A DNA stretch of 64,000 nucleotides from Spirochaetales bacterium. Its GTDB lineage: Bacteria > Spirochaetota > Spirochaetia > CADAEX01. Positions within the stretch are counted from its first letter, which is position 1, and every line of letters begins with the position of its first letter. The position numbers and the translations under genes were made by a program. The DNA is taken from contig JACKPD010000004.1 in NCBI GenBank assembly GCA_024233785.1, forward strand, positions 1 to 64,000. Reading direction: 5' to 3'. The notes below the pieces were generated by a model. It had not been told where the DNA came from. It searched no databases and saw only the letters and a program-made list of their open reading frames with translations. Below, one piece after another: positions 49,240 to 57,549 of this stretch.

Positions 49240-49248
49240 TTTTATACA

Positions 49249-50370
49249 ATGAATAACTCAATATTAAAAAACAAGACAAAACCGTTGTTCCCCAATAAAT
49301 GTTTTTTATTTTCTATACTCGCAGCAGCTGTACTTTATACTTTTCTTCTCGCATCCTGCGCAAGTACAGTAAAAACTGTTTCCCCGGTTATCCCGGAAGC
49401 TGTCCTGACCGGGTATGTTCTTGAAATTGACGAAAAACCAGAATTCATTCTGCCGCTTTATTACAGCGATATAATTTCATTTCCGTCAGACACAGGCAGA
49501 TTCATCACTTACGATGGAGAAACCGGACAATATTATGTCCCGGGTAATGTAAAAGCAGCTGCAGCCGGCAAAGAAAACACCTTATTTGAGATTGTACCTG
49601 TATCAATTGAGGAAGGAAAGCTTTCAGGATTCAGCTGCACCGCCAAAAATGAGGTTGTCTACTGCAGCACTGAAGGGAATGTTTACAGAAACAGGAAATC
49701 CTCAGCAGGGAAATGGGAAGAGAAAAAGATATTTACAGCAGATATGCAGTCAGGCGCGGATAAAATCACGGCAATGGCAGCTGATGAAAAAAATGTTTAC
49801 CTCTTCAGCAGAGAGGCCGCAGGTATCTACAGATTCACCCATTCAGGAAAAGCCGAGGCTCTCATTAAACTAAAATATACGGCCCCTGACGCTAAAATGG
49901 AAATAAGCGCAATTGATATCAAAAGCGGTTACCTCTATCTCCTTTTTGATTCCGGATTAATTTTACTTGCCGACTATAAGGAAAGAGGAGTTGAGGCAGG
50001 ATTTCTTCCCTCTGACAGGGACGCAATGTTTACTTTTTTTACAGTCAGGCAGGAAGGCAGCAGCTCCGACCTCCTTCTTGCCCGTAAAGCAGTGAAAGGG
50101 ATAAGGAGTTATTCGCTTTTCCCCCTCTCATCCATGCATAAAATGAGAATTGAGGATGGCTTTATTAAAAAGACAAATCCCCCTGTTTCCGGGTGCGCTC
50201 ATGTCCTTACAGACAGCAGCGGCAGGATAATTTTTCCTGTCAAAAGCACCCTTGTAAACCTTGATAACGTTATTCCCGGTTTTATTACAGTTACAGGTAT
50301 GATTCAGGATTCAGACGACGGGGGAAAGATCCTTGTTGTTTCTTCTGTTGACCGCGGCAGCGGCAGCTGA
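49249..50370 (+). CDS. Predicted lipoprotein with beta-propeller-like repeats, function unknown
   Basis: The 373-residue product has an N-terminal lipoprotein signal (hydrophobic 19-35, lipobox LASC, Cys about 37). The rest is beta-rich with loose repeats of the form KNEVVYCSTEGNVYRNR, EKNVYLFSREAAGIYRF and SGYLYLLFDSGLILLAD, about 45 residues apart, suggesting a small propeller. No enzymatic motif is visible. It starts at ATG 49249 without an SD, immediately behind a strong promoter. Its last 60 bases overlap the 3' end of the convergent dehydrogenase gene. Confidence 0.75.
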   Translation: MNNSILKNKTKPLFPNKCFLFSILAAAVLYTFLLASCASTVKTVSPVIPEAVLTGYVLEIDEKPEFILPLYYSDIISFPSDTGRFITYDGETGQYYVPGNVKAAAAGKENTLFEIVPVSIEEGKLSGFSCTAKNEVVYCSTEGNVYRNRKSSAGKWEEKKIFTADMQSGADKITAMAADEKNVYLFSREAAGIYRFTHSGKAEALIKLKYTAPDAKMEISAIDIKSGYLYLLFDSGLILLADYKERGVEAGFLPSDRDAMFTFFTVRQEGSSSDLLLARKAVKGIRSYSLFPLSSMHKMRIEDGFIKKTNPPVSGCAHVLTDSSGRIIFPVKSTLVNLDNVIPGFITVTGMIQDSDDGGKILVVSSVDRGSGS

Positions 50371-51354
50371 ATCCTGGTTTACAATTGAGGCACATGGCCT
50401 GCCGCTGAGTACATCAAGCACGGCTGCTGCGCATTTCCTCTGCAAGTCAGCCTGGGATTCAACAGAATACCAGGCCGCGTGATCAGTAAGGACTATATTC
50501 TTAACAGAAAAAAGAGGGGAATCCGGGGGAAGCGGCTCTATTTCATGAACATCAACTGCAGCGCCTGCGATCTGTTTTGCGTCAAGCGCTTTAATCATCG
50601 CTTCTGTGTCAATTACAGCTCCGCGTGAAGTATTTATTATAATTGCGGTATTTTTCATAAGCATAAATTCCCTGCTTCCTATCATCCCTCTTGTCTCATC
50701 AGTCAAGGGGATATTCAGGCTTATAAAATCACATTCCGCAAGCAGATCATCAAGGCCGCACAGGTATGCCGGACCGCCGTTTCCTGATATTTCCGACAGC
50801 AGTGCCCTCTTTTCTTCAGGATGATGATCAAATACCATAACAGAGGAAAACCCCAGTGAGTTTATTTTTTTGTGGAGAGCCTGGCCTGTCTTGCCGTAGC
50901 CTATTATTCCTAATTTTTTTCCGGAAACCCTGTGTACCGGCACTTCTCCCCGTATGTTCCACTTTCCCTTGCGGATAAGTGTATCTTTTACTGTTATATT
51001 CCTTACGCAGCTGAAAAGGAGAGCAATAATATGTTCAGAAACTTCATCGCTGCAGTAATCAGGGACATTTACAACCTTTATCCCCTTCTCTGCAGCATAC
51101 TTTACATCAACATTATCATATCCGATGCCGTAGCGCCCGATGACTGCGCATTTTTCAAGCCCTGAAATAAAGTTTCTGTCAATTTTATACAAATTTACAA
51201 GGAGGGCATCAGCGTCTCTGCAGAGCTGCTCAAGTTCAGCCGGATCAGTAATTCCTCCGGCCTCAATAACTTCGCAGCCGATTGAGCCTAAAACTGTTTT
51301 TTCGGGATTATGGTTATCATATCTGTCTTCAAGAAGCACAATTTTATATTTCAT
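50311..51354 (-). CDS. D-2-hydroxyacid dehydrogenase (C-terminal-binding-protein/SerA-like)
   Basis: The 347-residue NAD-dependent dehydrogenase has an N-terminal substrate domain and a Rossmann domain with KLGIIGYGKTGQAL. The catalytic Arg is in INTSRGAVID, Glu in DVHEIEPLP and His in LTDHAAWYS. Family members reduce 2-keto acids or oxidise 3-phosphoglycerate. The substrate is not clear, and no ACT domain is present as in SerA. The C-terminal 20 residues (Ala/Asn-rich) are encoded opposite the lipoprotein gene. A candidate leaderless promoter precedes it. Confidence 0.9.
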   Translation of the reverse strand: MKYKIVLLEDRYDNHNPEKTVLGSIGCEVIEAGGITDPAELEQLCRDADALLVNLYKIDRNFISGLEKCAVIGRYGIGYDNVDVKYAAEKGIKVVNVPDYCSDEVSEHIIALLFSCVRNITVKDTLIRKGKWNIRGEVPVHRVSGKKLGIIGYGKTGQALHKKINSLGFSSVMVFDHHPEEKRALLSEISGNGGPAYLCGLDDLLAECDFISLNIPLTDETRGMIGSREFMLMKNTAIIINTSRGAVIDTEAMIKALDAKQIAGAAVDVHEIEPLPPDSPLFSVKNIVLTDHAAWYSVESQADLQRKCAAAVLDVLSGRPCASIVNQDSAAAAAVNRRNNKDLSPVV

Positions 51355-51362
51355 CGGGATTC

Positions 51363-51391
51363 AGCCTAAAACATAAAAGGGGTAATTTCAA
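51363..51391 (-). promoter_or_regulatory. Candidate promoter of the hydroxyacid dehydrogenase gene
   Basis: On the minus strand TTGAAA, exactly 17 bases, TAGGCT (TAnnnT retained), then 8 bases to ATG 51354. No SD is seen. Confidence 0.35.
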
Positions 51392-51427
51392 GCAGTTTTT
51401 TCACTGCGGGGGTGATAGATAACAAAT

Positions 51428-52687
51428 CTAAAACATCTCTTCAAGCACATACAGATAGTTTTCCCCGGTGCCGAAGATTATCCACCTGCCTGCGATTACG
51501 GGCGAGCTGAGTATCTCTCCGTCTGTATCGATTTCCCATAATACTTTACCGCTCCCGGCATCAATACTTTTAAGGGAAGGGTTTATTTCCAGATATTTAT
51601 CGCCCCTTGTTCCCAGGTATATCCTGTTGCCCGCGACTGAAGGGGCAGAGGATACAGGCGTATCAAATTTTCTTTCCCACACAAGTTCTCCTGTTTCGGA
51701 TTTGAAAGCTTTAAGGGAATCATTGCCCGGGCTGTATATTACGTTCTCTTTCCATACCGCCGGGGCCATATAGTCAAGAAGGTAGATATTTTCCCAGAAC
51801 AGGTCTTCCGCGATATAGTTTTCGTAATCAACAGGGTCAGTTATTTCCGTATTTTTCCATATTATTTCCCCTGTAAGGGCATCGAGGGCATAGTATTCAA
51901 ACAGGAACTGATTGCCGATTACACCGCAGGCGGCAAAATGGACAGCGTTTCCCGATACTGCGGGGAATGAATACCAGGAAAGTCCGTCTTCATCCGTACG
52001 GAAAAGCCAGAGGAACCTGTTTTCATCAATACTGTAAGCACCCAGGCTGAACGGGTCGTCTTCCGGACCGGGGAGAAAATAGACTACTCCATTATTAATC
52101 TGGAAACTGTTATATTCCCAGACATAATTGGTAACAGCCGACAGCTCAACTCCGTCTTTTGAGAAAAAATGGGTAGCCCCGGTATCTGTTGTGAAAACTA
52201 TTGAATCGTTGTAGCCGATAATTGTCGAGTTTACAGGGAAACCTGTAAAATGCTCCCAGGCAGGATCCCCGCTTTTATGGTAAACCGCGTATATATACCC
52301 GTCAGTCGAACCGAAGTAAACTTTATCATCATCAACATAGGGAACAGAGTTCACAGGAGCTCTTGTCTTGAAAACCCACCTCATAAATCCGGTGTTGATA
52401 TCAAGCGCGTAAAAATTGCTGTCGGATGAGCCGAAATAGAGAGTGTTTTTATAAACTACAGGCGGATTAAAGTGCCTTTCCCGTGCACTCCCTTCCTGAA
52501 GCTGCAGTTTCCACTTTATCCCTACCGGCGGATAAATTTTATCACTGGAATATCCCCTGCCCCCTTCTCCGCGGAACATAACCCAGTCACTGCTCACCCC
52601 GTATCCGCACCCGGAAAAAGCAAGGAGAATGAAAAAAACAGGCAGGGCCGCTGTCAGCCTGAGTCTGAAAAAGAGATTTTTTTTCAT
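51428..52687 (-). CDS. PQQ-like beta-propeller lipoprotein
   Basis: The 419-residue product has a lipobox FSGC (Cys about 27). Seven-odd repeats follow of the pattern LYFGSSDSNFYALDINTG, VYFGSTDGYIYAVYHKSG and IYLGTRGDKYLEI with trailing W-x-F/W-E-x strands, typical of PQQ-enzyme-repeat propellers of the BamB type without cofactor-binding residues. It overlaps the transglutaminase gene by one base and is the last gene of the MoxR-DUF58-transglutaminase operon, so it is probably an envelope-anchored partner of that system. Confidence 0.87.
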   Translation of the reverse strand: MKKNLFFRLRLTAALPVFFILLAFSGCGYGVSSDWVMFRGEGGRGYSSDKIYPPVGIKWKLQLQEGSARERHFNPPVVYKNTLYFGSSDSNFYALDINTGFMRWVFKTRAPVNSVPYVDDDKVYFGSTDGYIYAVYHKSGDPAWEHFTGFPVNSTIIGYNDSIVFTTDTGATHFFSKDGVELSAVTNYVWEYNSFQINNGVVYFLPGPEDDPFSLGAYSIDENRFLWLFRTDEDGLSWYSFPAVSGNAVHFAACGVIGNQFLFEYYALDALTGEIIWKNTEITDPVDYENYIAEDLFWENIYLLDYMAPAVWKENVIYSPGNDSLKAFKSETGELVWERKFDTPVSSAPSVAGNRIYLGTRGDKYLEINPSLKSIDAGSGKVLWEIDTDGEILSSPVIAGRWIIFGTGENYLYVLEEMF

Positions 52688-54906
52688 CAGTAGAATACTC
52701 CTCTGAGGCTGAAGAGGTATTTAAGGTGTTTTGCAGCCCCTTTGGGAGATGTCAGGGAGATAAGCCGTGAATATTCTGCCCCGAACCGGTTTACAACCTC
52801 ATCATATTCATTCCCGGTATAGACACTTCTGTAAAGGAGTTCAGTAAAAAGTATTGCGAATTTCCTGAATTCACGGTTTATCTCACCGTACTCTTCAGGC
52901 GTCATTGTCTTTAACTTGAGAGGATATCCGGCAAGAAAAAATCTGTGAAGAATATATCTGTACCTCTCTTCAAACGAAAGGGGAACAGGCTTTAAAGATT
53001 TAAAGGCAAGAGAAGTGAGGATAATTGTTTTGTACAGATAAAGGAGGGCAGCGACAGATGCAAAAATTAGTGCGACAAGAGACAAAAGCATCTTCCAGGG
53101 GAAGATAAACACCTGGCTCCTGTCCCTGACGTCCCTTATAATCGGTATTACAACCTGGGCGCTGTTGGGATCCCCGTTTTCCGGCGGAATTGCGTATTCA
53201 GTGGTTTCAAAATCCGCCCAGCCGAATCCCGGTATATAAAACTGTACCCAGGAGTGCCTGTGGGCAGTGGTAACAAGTTTGAGTTTTTCAAGAGGGATAT
53301 CAGCAATTTTATCGAGGCTCTTCTTTAAGACAGATAATGCCTCAAGGTGCGAAGGAGACTGGAGACCGTCAGAGGCAAGATATCCCCGCACCACGCGCGA
53401 CGGAATCCCCGCCATCCTGCCGATAAGAGCGGCGGCATTGGAAAACTCTGTACAGTCGCCTGAAAAGTCGCCTGCAATAAAACGGCTTAAGCGCTCGACA
53501 GTTGAGTCCTCCTCATAGCCGAGTTCATACTGATATTTTGAAAACCCTTTAAGGATAGCGCTTATTTTCTTATTGTATGGAACGTTTTCAATTCCGAGGG
53601 AGGCAATATATCCGCTGAATACTTTTTCATGCTTTTCATCAAGAGGTACTTCAAGATATGAAGAAAGGGATTCCTTTTCTTCATCAGAGAGTGGGCCGGT
53701 ATCAAGCATCTCGAGTATTTCCGTATCAAGAGGAGATATCATGGAAATTGAATTATAGGAATAGGAAAACGGGTAACTTTCCTGCGAATAGACTGTCGGC
53801 TCTACAAGCTTCGGAAGATACGGGAGAACACGCTCAGGTATTGCGGAAAGGAAAAATACCGGGATTTCCTCCCTGAACTCGGAGGAATCACCCGTGCCCT
53901 GAAATATATATGGATTTACCCATGTCTCAAGCAGCCTCTGCGTCTTTAAGGAGTTGAGTGTTTCCTCGCTTAGCCCGACGGAAGAAGAGCTGTTTTCCGG
54001 ATAGATAAAACCCTTGACCGGATTAAAGCCCCCAAGGTAATCCCAGGCGGAATAAAGATCGCGCCTGTCTGAAGCAACAATCATAACAGCATACTGTTTG
54101 CTGCTGCCTGTTGAGGAGGCCCTGCTCCGCCTTCCCCACTTCTCCGAAGGAACGCCTGACAACTTTCCATCCTTTTTATCCTCACTCCCTTCAGCGCCGG
54201 AGGATGATATTGCCTTTTCATCCCTGAAATTGAGTATAAAATCATTGGCGGCAAAATCCATGGGAATAAAAATGACGGCTGCCGCAAGGAGAGGGACCAT
54301 CACGCCGAAAAATATAAGTATTTCCCGTTTAAAATCAGACAGTCTGCCGCTCCCGGCGCGCGAACTCGAGATATAAAGGAGCAGAGAGAGAAAGAGATAC
54401 GAAATAATCAGAAAAATATAGAACAGGGGAATCATGGAGGAGGAACTCTGCCACGAAGACTCGGAAGCTCTTGAAAACTCAAGCAGACGGTAAAATATGT
54501 AATAGATAAACGCGGGTTCTATAAACACAAGTGAAACAGCGCCTGATCTGAAGACAAGGAAACTATAGATAAAAAGGGCCGGGATAATGATAATGGTTCT
54601 GGGGATAAACTCATGAAAACCCGGGACAGCTGTCAGGAGAACAGGAAAGAGCACGGACAGGAACAGGATTAAGCGCCGTTTCCCTGACTGCTTTTTTTTA
54701 TGAATGGAAATCAGGGAAAAGAGATAAGAAAGAACTGCTTCAAAGGGAACTAGGAGAAACCAGAAAGCAAAGCCGGCGCTGTCATAACCGACAACAACAG
54801 AGGAAGAGAGCAAAGGGGCGCAGACTGCCGCGAAGTATACTGTGAGCCTTAGAAAAAGGGGGATCAAGTATATTTTATTCCTGTTTTCACTGCCGCTGTA
54901 AAGCAT
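52687..54906 (-). CDS. Membrane-anchored transglutaminase-like protein
   Basis: The 739-residue product has an N-terminal membrane domain of about six helices (12-220). An extracytoplasmic transglutaminase core follows with the Cys-His-Asp triad: Cys-485 in GDCTEFSNAAALIGRMAG, His-551 in RHSWVQFYIPGFGW, and the Asp of ADFETT. A further helix (about 600-625) and a cytoplasmic C-terminal segment complete it. The layout is that of the DUF3488/TgpA-like proteins found beside MoxR and DUF58 genes. It may be a protease or cross-linking enzyme. It sits 6 bases after DUF58 and overlaps the propeller lipoprotein by one base. Confidence 0.9.
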   Translation of the reverse strand: MLYSGSENRNKIYLIPLFLRLTVYFAAVCAPLLSSSVVVGYDSAGFAFWFLLVPFEAVLSYLFSLISIHKKKQSGKRRLILFLSVLFPVLLTAVPGFHEFIPRTIIIIPALFIYSFLVFRSGAVSLVFIEPAFIYYIFYRLLEFSRASESSWQSSSSMIPLFYIFLIISYLFLSLLLYISSSRAGSGRLSDFKREILIFFGVMVPLLAAAVIFIPMDFAANDFILNFRDEKAISSSGAEGSEDKKDGKLSGVPSEKWGRRSRASSTGSSKQYAVMIVASDRRDLYSAWDYLGGFNPVKGFIYPENSSSSVGLSEETLNSLKTQRLLETWVNPYIFQGTGDSSEFREEIPVFFLSAIPERVLPYLPKLVEPTVYSQESYPFSYSYNSISMISPLDTEILEMLDTGPLSDEEKESLSSYLEVPLDEKHEKVFSGYIASLGIENVPYNKKISAILKGFSKYQYELGYEEDSTVERLSRFIAGDFSGDCTEFSNAAALIGRMAGIPSRVVRGYLASDGLQSPSHLEALSVLKKSLDKIADIPLEKLKLVTTAHRHSWVQFYIPGFGWADFETTEYAIPPENGDPNSAQVVIPIIRDVRDRSQVFIFPWKMLLSLVALIFASVAALLYLYKTIILTSLAFKSLKPVPLSFEERYRYILHRFFLAGYPLKLKTMTPEEYGEINREFRKFAILFTELLYRSVYTGNEYDEVVNRFGAEYSRLISLTSPKGAAKHLKYLFSLRGVFY

Positions 54907-54912
54907 CTTTCT

Positions 54913-56361
54913 TTAAGCCTCTTTATCCTTTTTTTCTTTTTTAGCAGATAAGGTTTTATCCCCCATATTCATCCTGATCCTTACCATTTTAATCCTGTCA
55001 CCCGGAAAGGACATATTCTGCCGGGAAGCCCTTTTTCCCCTTCCGTCAGTAAATAACGGAGACAAAAGCGCCATCCCTCTGTAAAAGGACAGCGGCCTGT
55101 AAAGCGCGGAAAAAGCAAAATCCCTGATCCTGCAGGGGATATAATTGCCTCTGTCCCTGTATTTTCCATCATTCGCATATCTTCCTGTGTCAAGTTCAGG
55201 AAGATAACAGGCGGAAACTGCATCGCTGTCCATTTTTTTAAGGGCAGGCATAAGTATATCTGATGTTTCCGCAAAAATGCAGACTTTACTTCCGGGAGGT
55301 ATTTCAGAGAGAAAGGAAAGGTCTATAGTCCTGCCGCTGTCAGATGCTGCAGAAGATGAGAGAAGCCTGGAAGCCCTGTAAAAATCAGAGTTTTCCTTAA
55401 CCTTACAACTGCTGCCGTCAATGATTATCTGGAATTCACATTTTCCCGCTTCCTCTTTTGCCCTTCTCAAGAATGTATAAAAAAACTCCCTGAAATATTT
55501 GCCCTTTATAAAGCTCCTGTATGAATCTCCTCTGCCGCTGTTACCGGGCCCCGCCGGGTCAGTGGCATTGCTTCTGTCGTCTCCGCTCAGGTAAATGAAA
55601 GTCATCAGCTGAGATTCCTCCCTTCCGCCCGGCGATATCCTTGTAACAAGTTTTCCGATCTTTCCGCTTGATTTCCAGTTTATGTCCCTGTAAAGGTCTC
55701 CCTGCACATATTCCCTCATCAGGTATTTCTCCATATCATTGTCATACTTTCTGTGCTTCGTAATAAGGTCTGTCCTCAAAAAGGAAAGATCGGCCCGGGC
55801 ATCTTGGCTGTATCCCGGAAGTACATGAAAATCCTTTAATTTTTCGCTGAATATTTTTATCTTCACCAGTGCGAATATGTCCTCCGCAAAAATATTTATC
55901 ATTCCGGAAACAGTTCCGGGATAGCGGAAGGAAAAACTGAATCTGAAAGTCCCTTTGCTGTCTGACCTGTATCTGCCTGTTGACAATGGAGAAACAGAAC
56001 CGGAAGTTCTTCCCTCTGCCTTGATAACAAGTGAGTAACGGGAAAAGAGCGGAGGACTCTTCCCCTCAGCTGTTACTGTCTGCAAGTTTGAAGGAGAGTC
56101 ATCATTATCATTAAAAGGGGCGGAATCAATTATACCCTCGGATTTCCATACAATCCTTTCAACAGGCGAAACTCTCGTGTAAAAAAATATCAGCCCCCAC
56201 ACAGAAAGGATAAATACTATAAAAAATGAGGAAACTGATACAGCAGTATAGTTGGAGACAGTGAGACCCCTTCCAAGCGAATAAAGTGAAAAGAAAAATA
56301 TTACTGTTCCGGGAAGAGTAAAAGGATAACTGCTGATAAAAGCTTTAAAAAGCTTCTTCAT
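54913..56361 (-). CDS. DUF58 domain membrane protein
   Basis: The 482-residue product has two N-terminal helices (about 14-62), a beta-rich middle, and the DUF58 block EYVQGDLYRDINWKSSGKIGKLVTR (split here at about 208-235), followed by a degenerate VWA-like domain. It ends in a basic tail. DUF58 proteins partner MoxR ATPases in envelope or metal-centre maturation; the detailed role is unknown. It overlaps moxR by 4 bases (ATGA), indicating tight coupling. Confidence 0.9.
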   Translation of the reverse strand: MKKLFKAFISSYPFTLPGTVIFFFSLYSLGRGLTVSNYTAVSVSSFFIVFILSVWGLIFFYTRVSPVERIVWKSEGIIDSAPFNDNDDSPSNLQTVTAEGKSPPLFSRYSLVIKAEGRTSGSVSPLSTGRYRSDSKGTFRFSFSFRYPGTVSGMINIFAEDIFALVKIKIFSEKLKDFHVLPGYSQDARADLSFLRTDLITKHRKYDNDMEKYLMREYVQGDLYRDINWKSSGKIGKLVTRISPGGREESQLMTFIYLSGDDRSNATDPAGPGNSGRGDSYRSFIKGKYFREFFYTFLRRAKEEAGKCEFQIIIDGSSCKVKENSDFYRASRLLSSSAASDSGRTIDLSFLSEIPPGSKVCIFAETSDILMPALKKMDSDAVSACYLPELDTGRYANDGKYRDRGNYIPCRIRDFAFSALYRPLSFYRGMALLSPLFTDGRGKRASRQNMSFPGDRIKMVRIRMNMGDKTLSAKKEKKDKEA

Positions 56362-57365
56362 CTCGCGACTTTAATTGATTCGATTATATCAGCAAGTATG
56401 CCTGCGGGTACTCCCGCGCTTTCCCTTACTGTAACCCTGTGGCTGATCGCGGGAACAAACAGCTCCTTGATTATATCTGGAGTAACATAGTTAAGCCCTC
56501 TCACCAGCGCAAGCGCTCTTGCAAGGCGTGAAAGCTTGACGCCTGCCCGCGGGCTTGCACCCTGCAGCAGATAGGGATTCTCCCGTGTTGCCCTTATTGC
56601 TTTCACAATATAATCAACAAGCTCATTATGGATTGTAACCTTGTCTACCATCTCCTGCCATCCGATAAGTTCTTCCGCCTTAACAACCTGTTTAAAGGAT
56701 GCCCACCCGTCGCTCCTGCTGTGCTGAATTACAATGCTTTTTTCATCATCAAATCCGGGAATTCCCATTGATATCTGTATCATAAACCTGTCAAGCTGCG
56801 GAGCCGGGAGAGGAAAGAGGTGAGCCCCTTCGAGGTTCATTGTGGCAATAATAAAAAACGGGGACGGGAGATTATATGTCTTTCCCTCAACAGTTACCTT
56901 CTGTTCTTCCATAGCCTGGAAAAAAGAACCCTGTGTTTTGGGTGTAAGGAGGTTTATCTCGTCACAGAGGACAAAATTCGCGAAAATCGGCCCCTTGCTG
57001 AACATGAAATTACCGTCTTTGCCGTCAAGGCGTGTATAACCGATTATATCCTGTGGAAGCAGGTCGACGGTACACTGTATCCTGCTGAACGGGTCGATCT
57101 GTATTGTGCTTTCTCCCGTATCAACAGTTTTATGACGGGAATTATCTATTGAGCCTGCAAGCGCTCTTGCGAGTGATGTTTTACCGACTCCGTGGGTATC
57201 CGCGAGAATTACATGACCTCCCGCTATCTTTGAGGCGATTATATATTCAAGCCGCAGCCTGTCCACATAGATTACACTTTTAATATTATCTATAAGTGCG
57301 GCAATTTTTCCGCTTATTTCTACTGCCCGCTCTTCATGCAGGGCTTTTGACATGCTTTCTTCCAT
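56358..57365 (-). CDS. MoxR family AAA+ ATPase
   Basis: The 335-residue product has Walker A DTHGVGKTSLARAL, the MoxR segment RIQCTVDLLPQDIIGYTRLD, Walker B FVLCDEINLLTPKTQ, sensor IIATMNLEGAHLFPLPAPQLDRF, and the C-terminal lid with GASPRAGVKLSRLARA. It is a chaperone-like ATPase that activates partner proteins with VWA domains, here most likely the DUF58 protein encoded next. A second in-frame ATG (57353) is an alternative start. No clear SD; a candidate promoter places the RNA start within a few bases of ATG 57365. Confidence 0.94.
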   Translation of the reverse strand: MEESMSKALHEERAVEISGKIAALIDNIKSVIYVDRLRLEYIIASKIAGGHVILADTHGVGKTSLARALAGSIDNSRHKTVDTGESTIQIDPFSRIQCTVDLLPQDIIGYTRLDGKDGNFMFSKGPIFANFVLCDEINLLTPKTQGSFFQAMEEQKVTVEGKTYNLPSPFFIIATMNLEGAHLFPLPAPQLDRFMIQISMGIPGFDDEKSIVIQHSRSDGWASFKQVVKAEELIGWQEMVDKVTIHNELVDYIVKAIRATRENPYLLQGASPRAGVKLSRLARALALVRGLNYVTPDIIKELFVPAISHRVTVRESAGVPAGILADIIESIKVAR

Positions 57366-57374
57366 AATGACTAG

Positions 57375-57403
57375 AATTTAATTCAAATTTCTTTTCTAAT
57401 CAA
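57375..57403 (-). promoter_or_regulatory. Candidate promoter of the moxR operon (near-leaderless)
   Basis: On the minus strand TTGATT, exactly 17 bases, TAAATT, then 9 bases to ATG 57365. The same TAAATT -10 occurs at the FecR gene. Confidence 0.4.
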
Positions 57404-57505
57404 TCATTATTGTCAGGAGAAGGGAAAAGTGAGGCAATATTCAGGAAGCGCTTAAAAACCGGACCTGTAATGAAATACAGAGTTCTCTGCCTGATTTTAA
57501 AAAAG

Positions 57506-57534
57506 TAGAACATTATGAAAAGCTGTTGTATACT
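57506..57534 (+). promoter_or_regulatory. Candidate promoter of the CitA/DcuS-type kinase gene
   Basis: TAGAAC, exactly 17 bases, TATACT, then 15 bases to ATG 57550, so the leader would be about 8 bases. No SD is visible. Confidence 0.45.
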
Positions 57535-57549
57535 TAAGCAGATATAAAT

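Larger units (their letters stand above)
48866..49248. other. 383-base divergent intergenic region
   Basis: No gene is seen. It holds the SD and candidate promoter of the Moco operon on the minus strand, and the promoter of the lipoprotein gene on the plus strand. An isolated perfect hairpin, TAAAACCTC-A-GAGGTTTTA (49141-49159), is followed by TTTTT. The remainder is AT-rich with no tRNA, riboswitch core or array that I can recognise. In particular, no Moco-riboswitch elements were found. Confidence 0.6.

Noticed and set aside
48866..49248. Moco riboswitch upstream of the molybdenum operon
   Set aside because: I looked for the paired GC-rich core of the Moco RNA motif on the minus strand; the region is AT-rich and lacks it.
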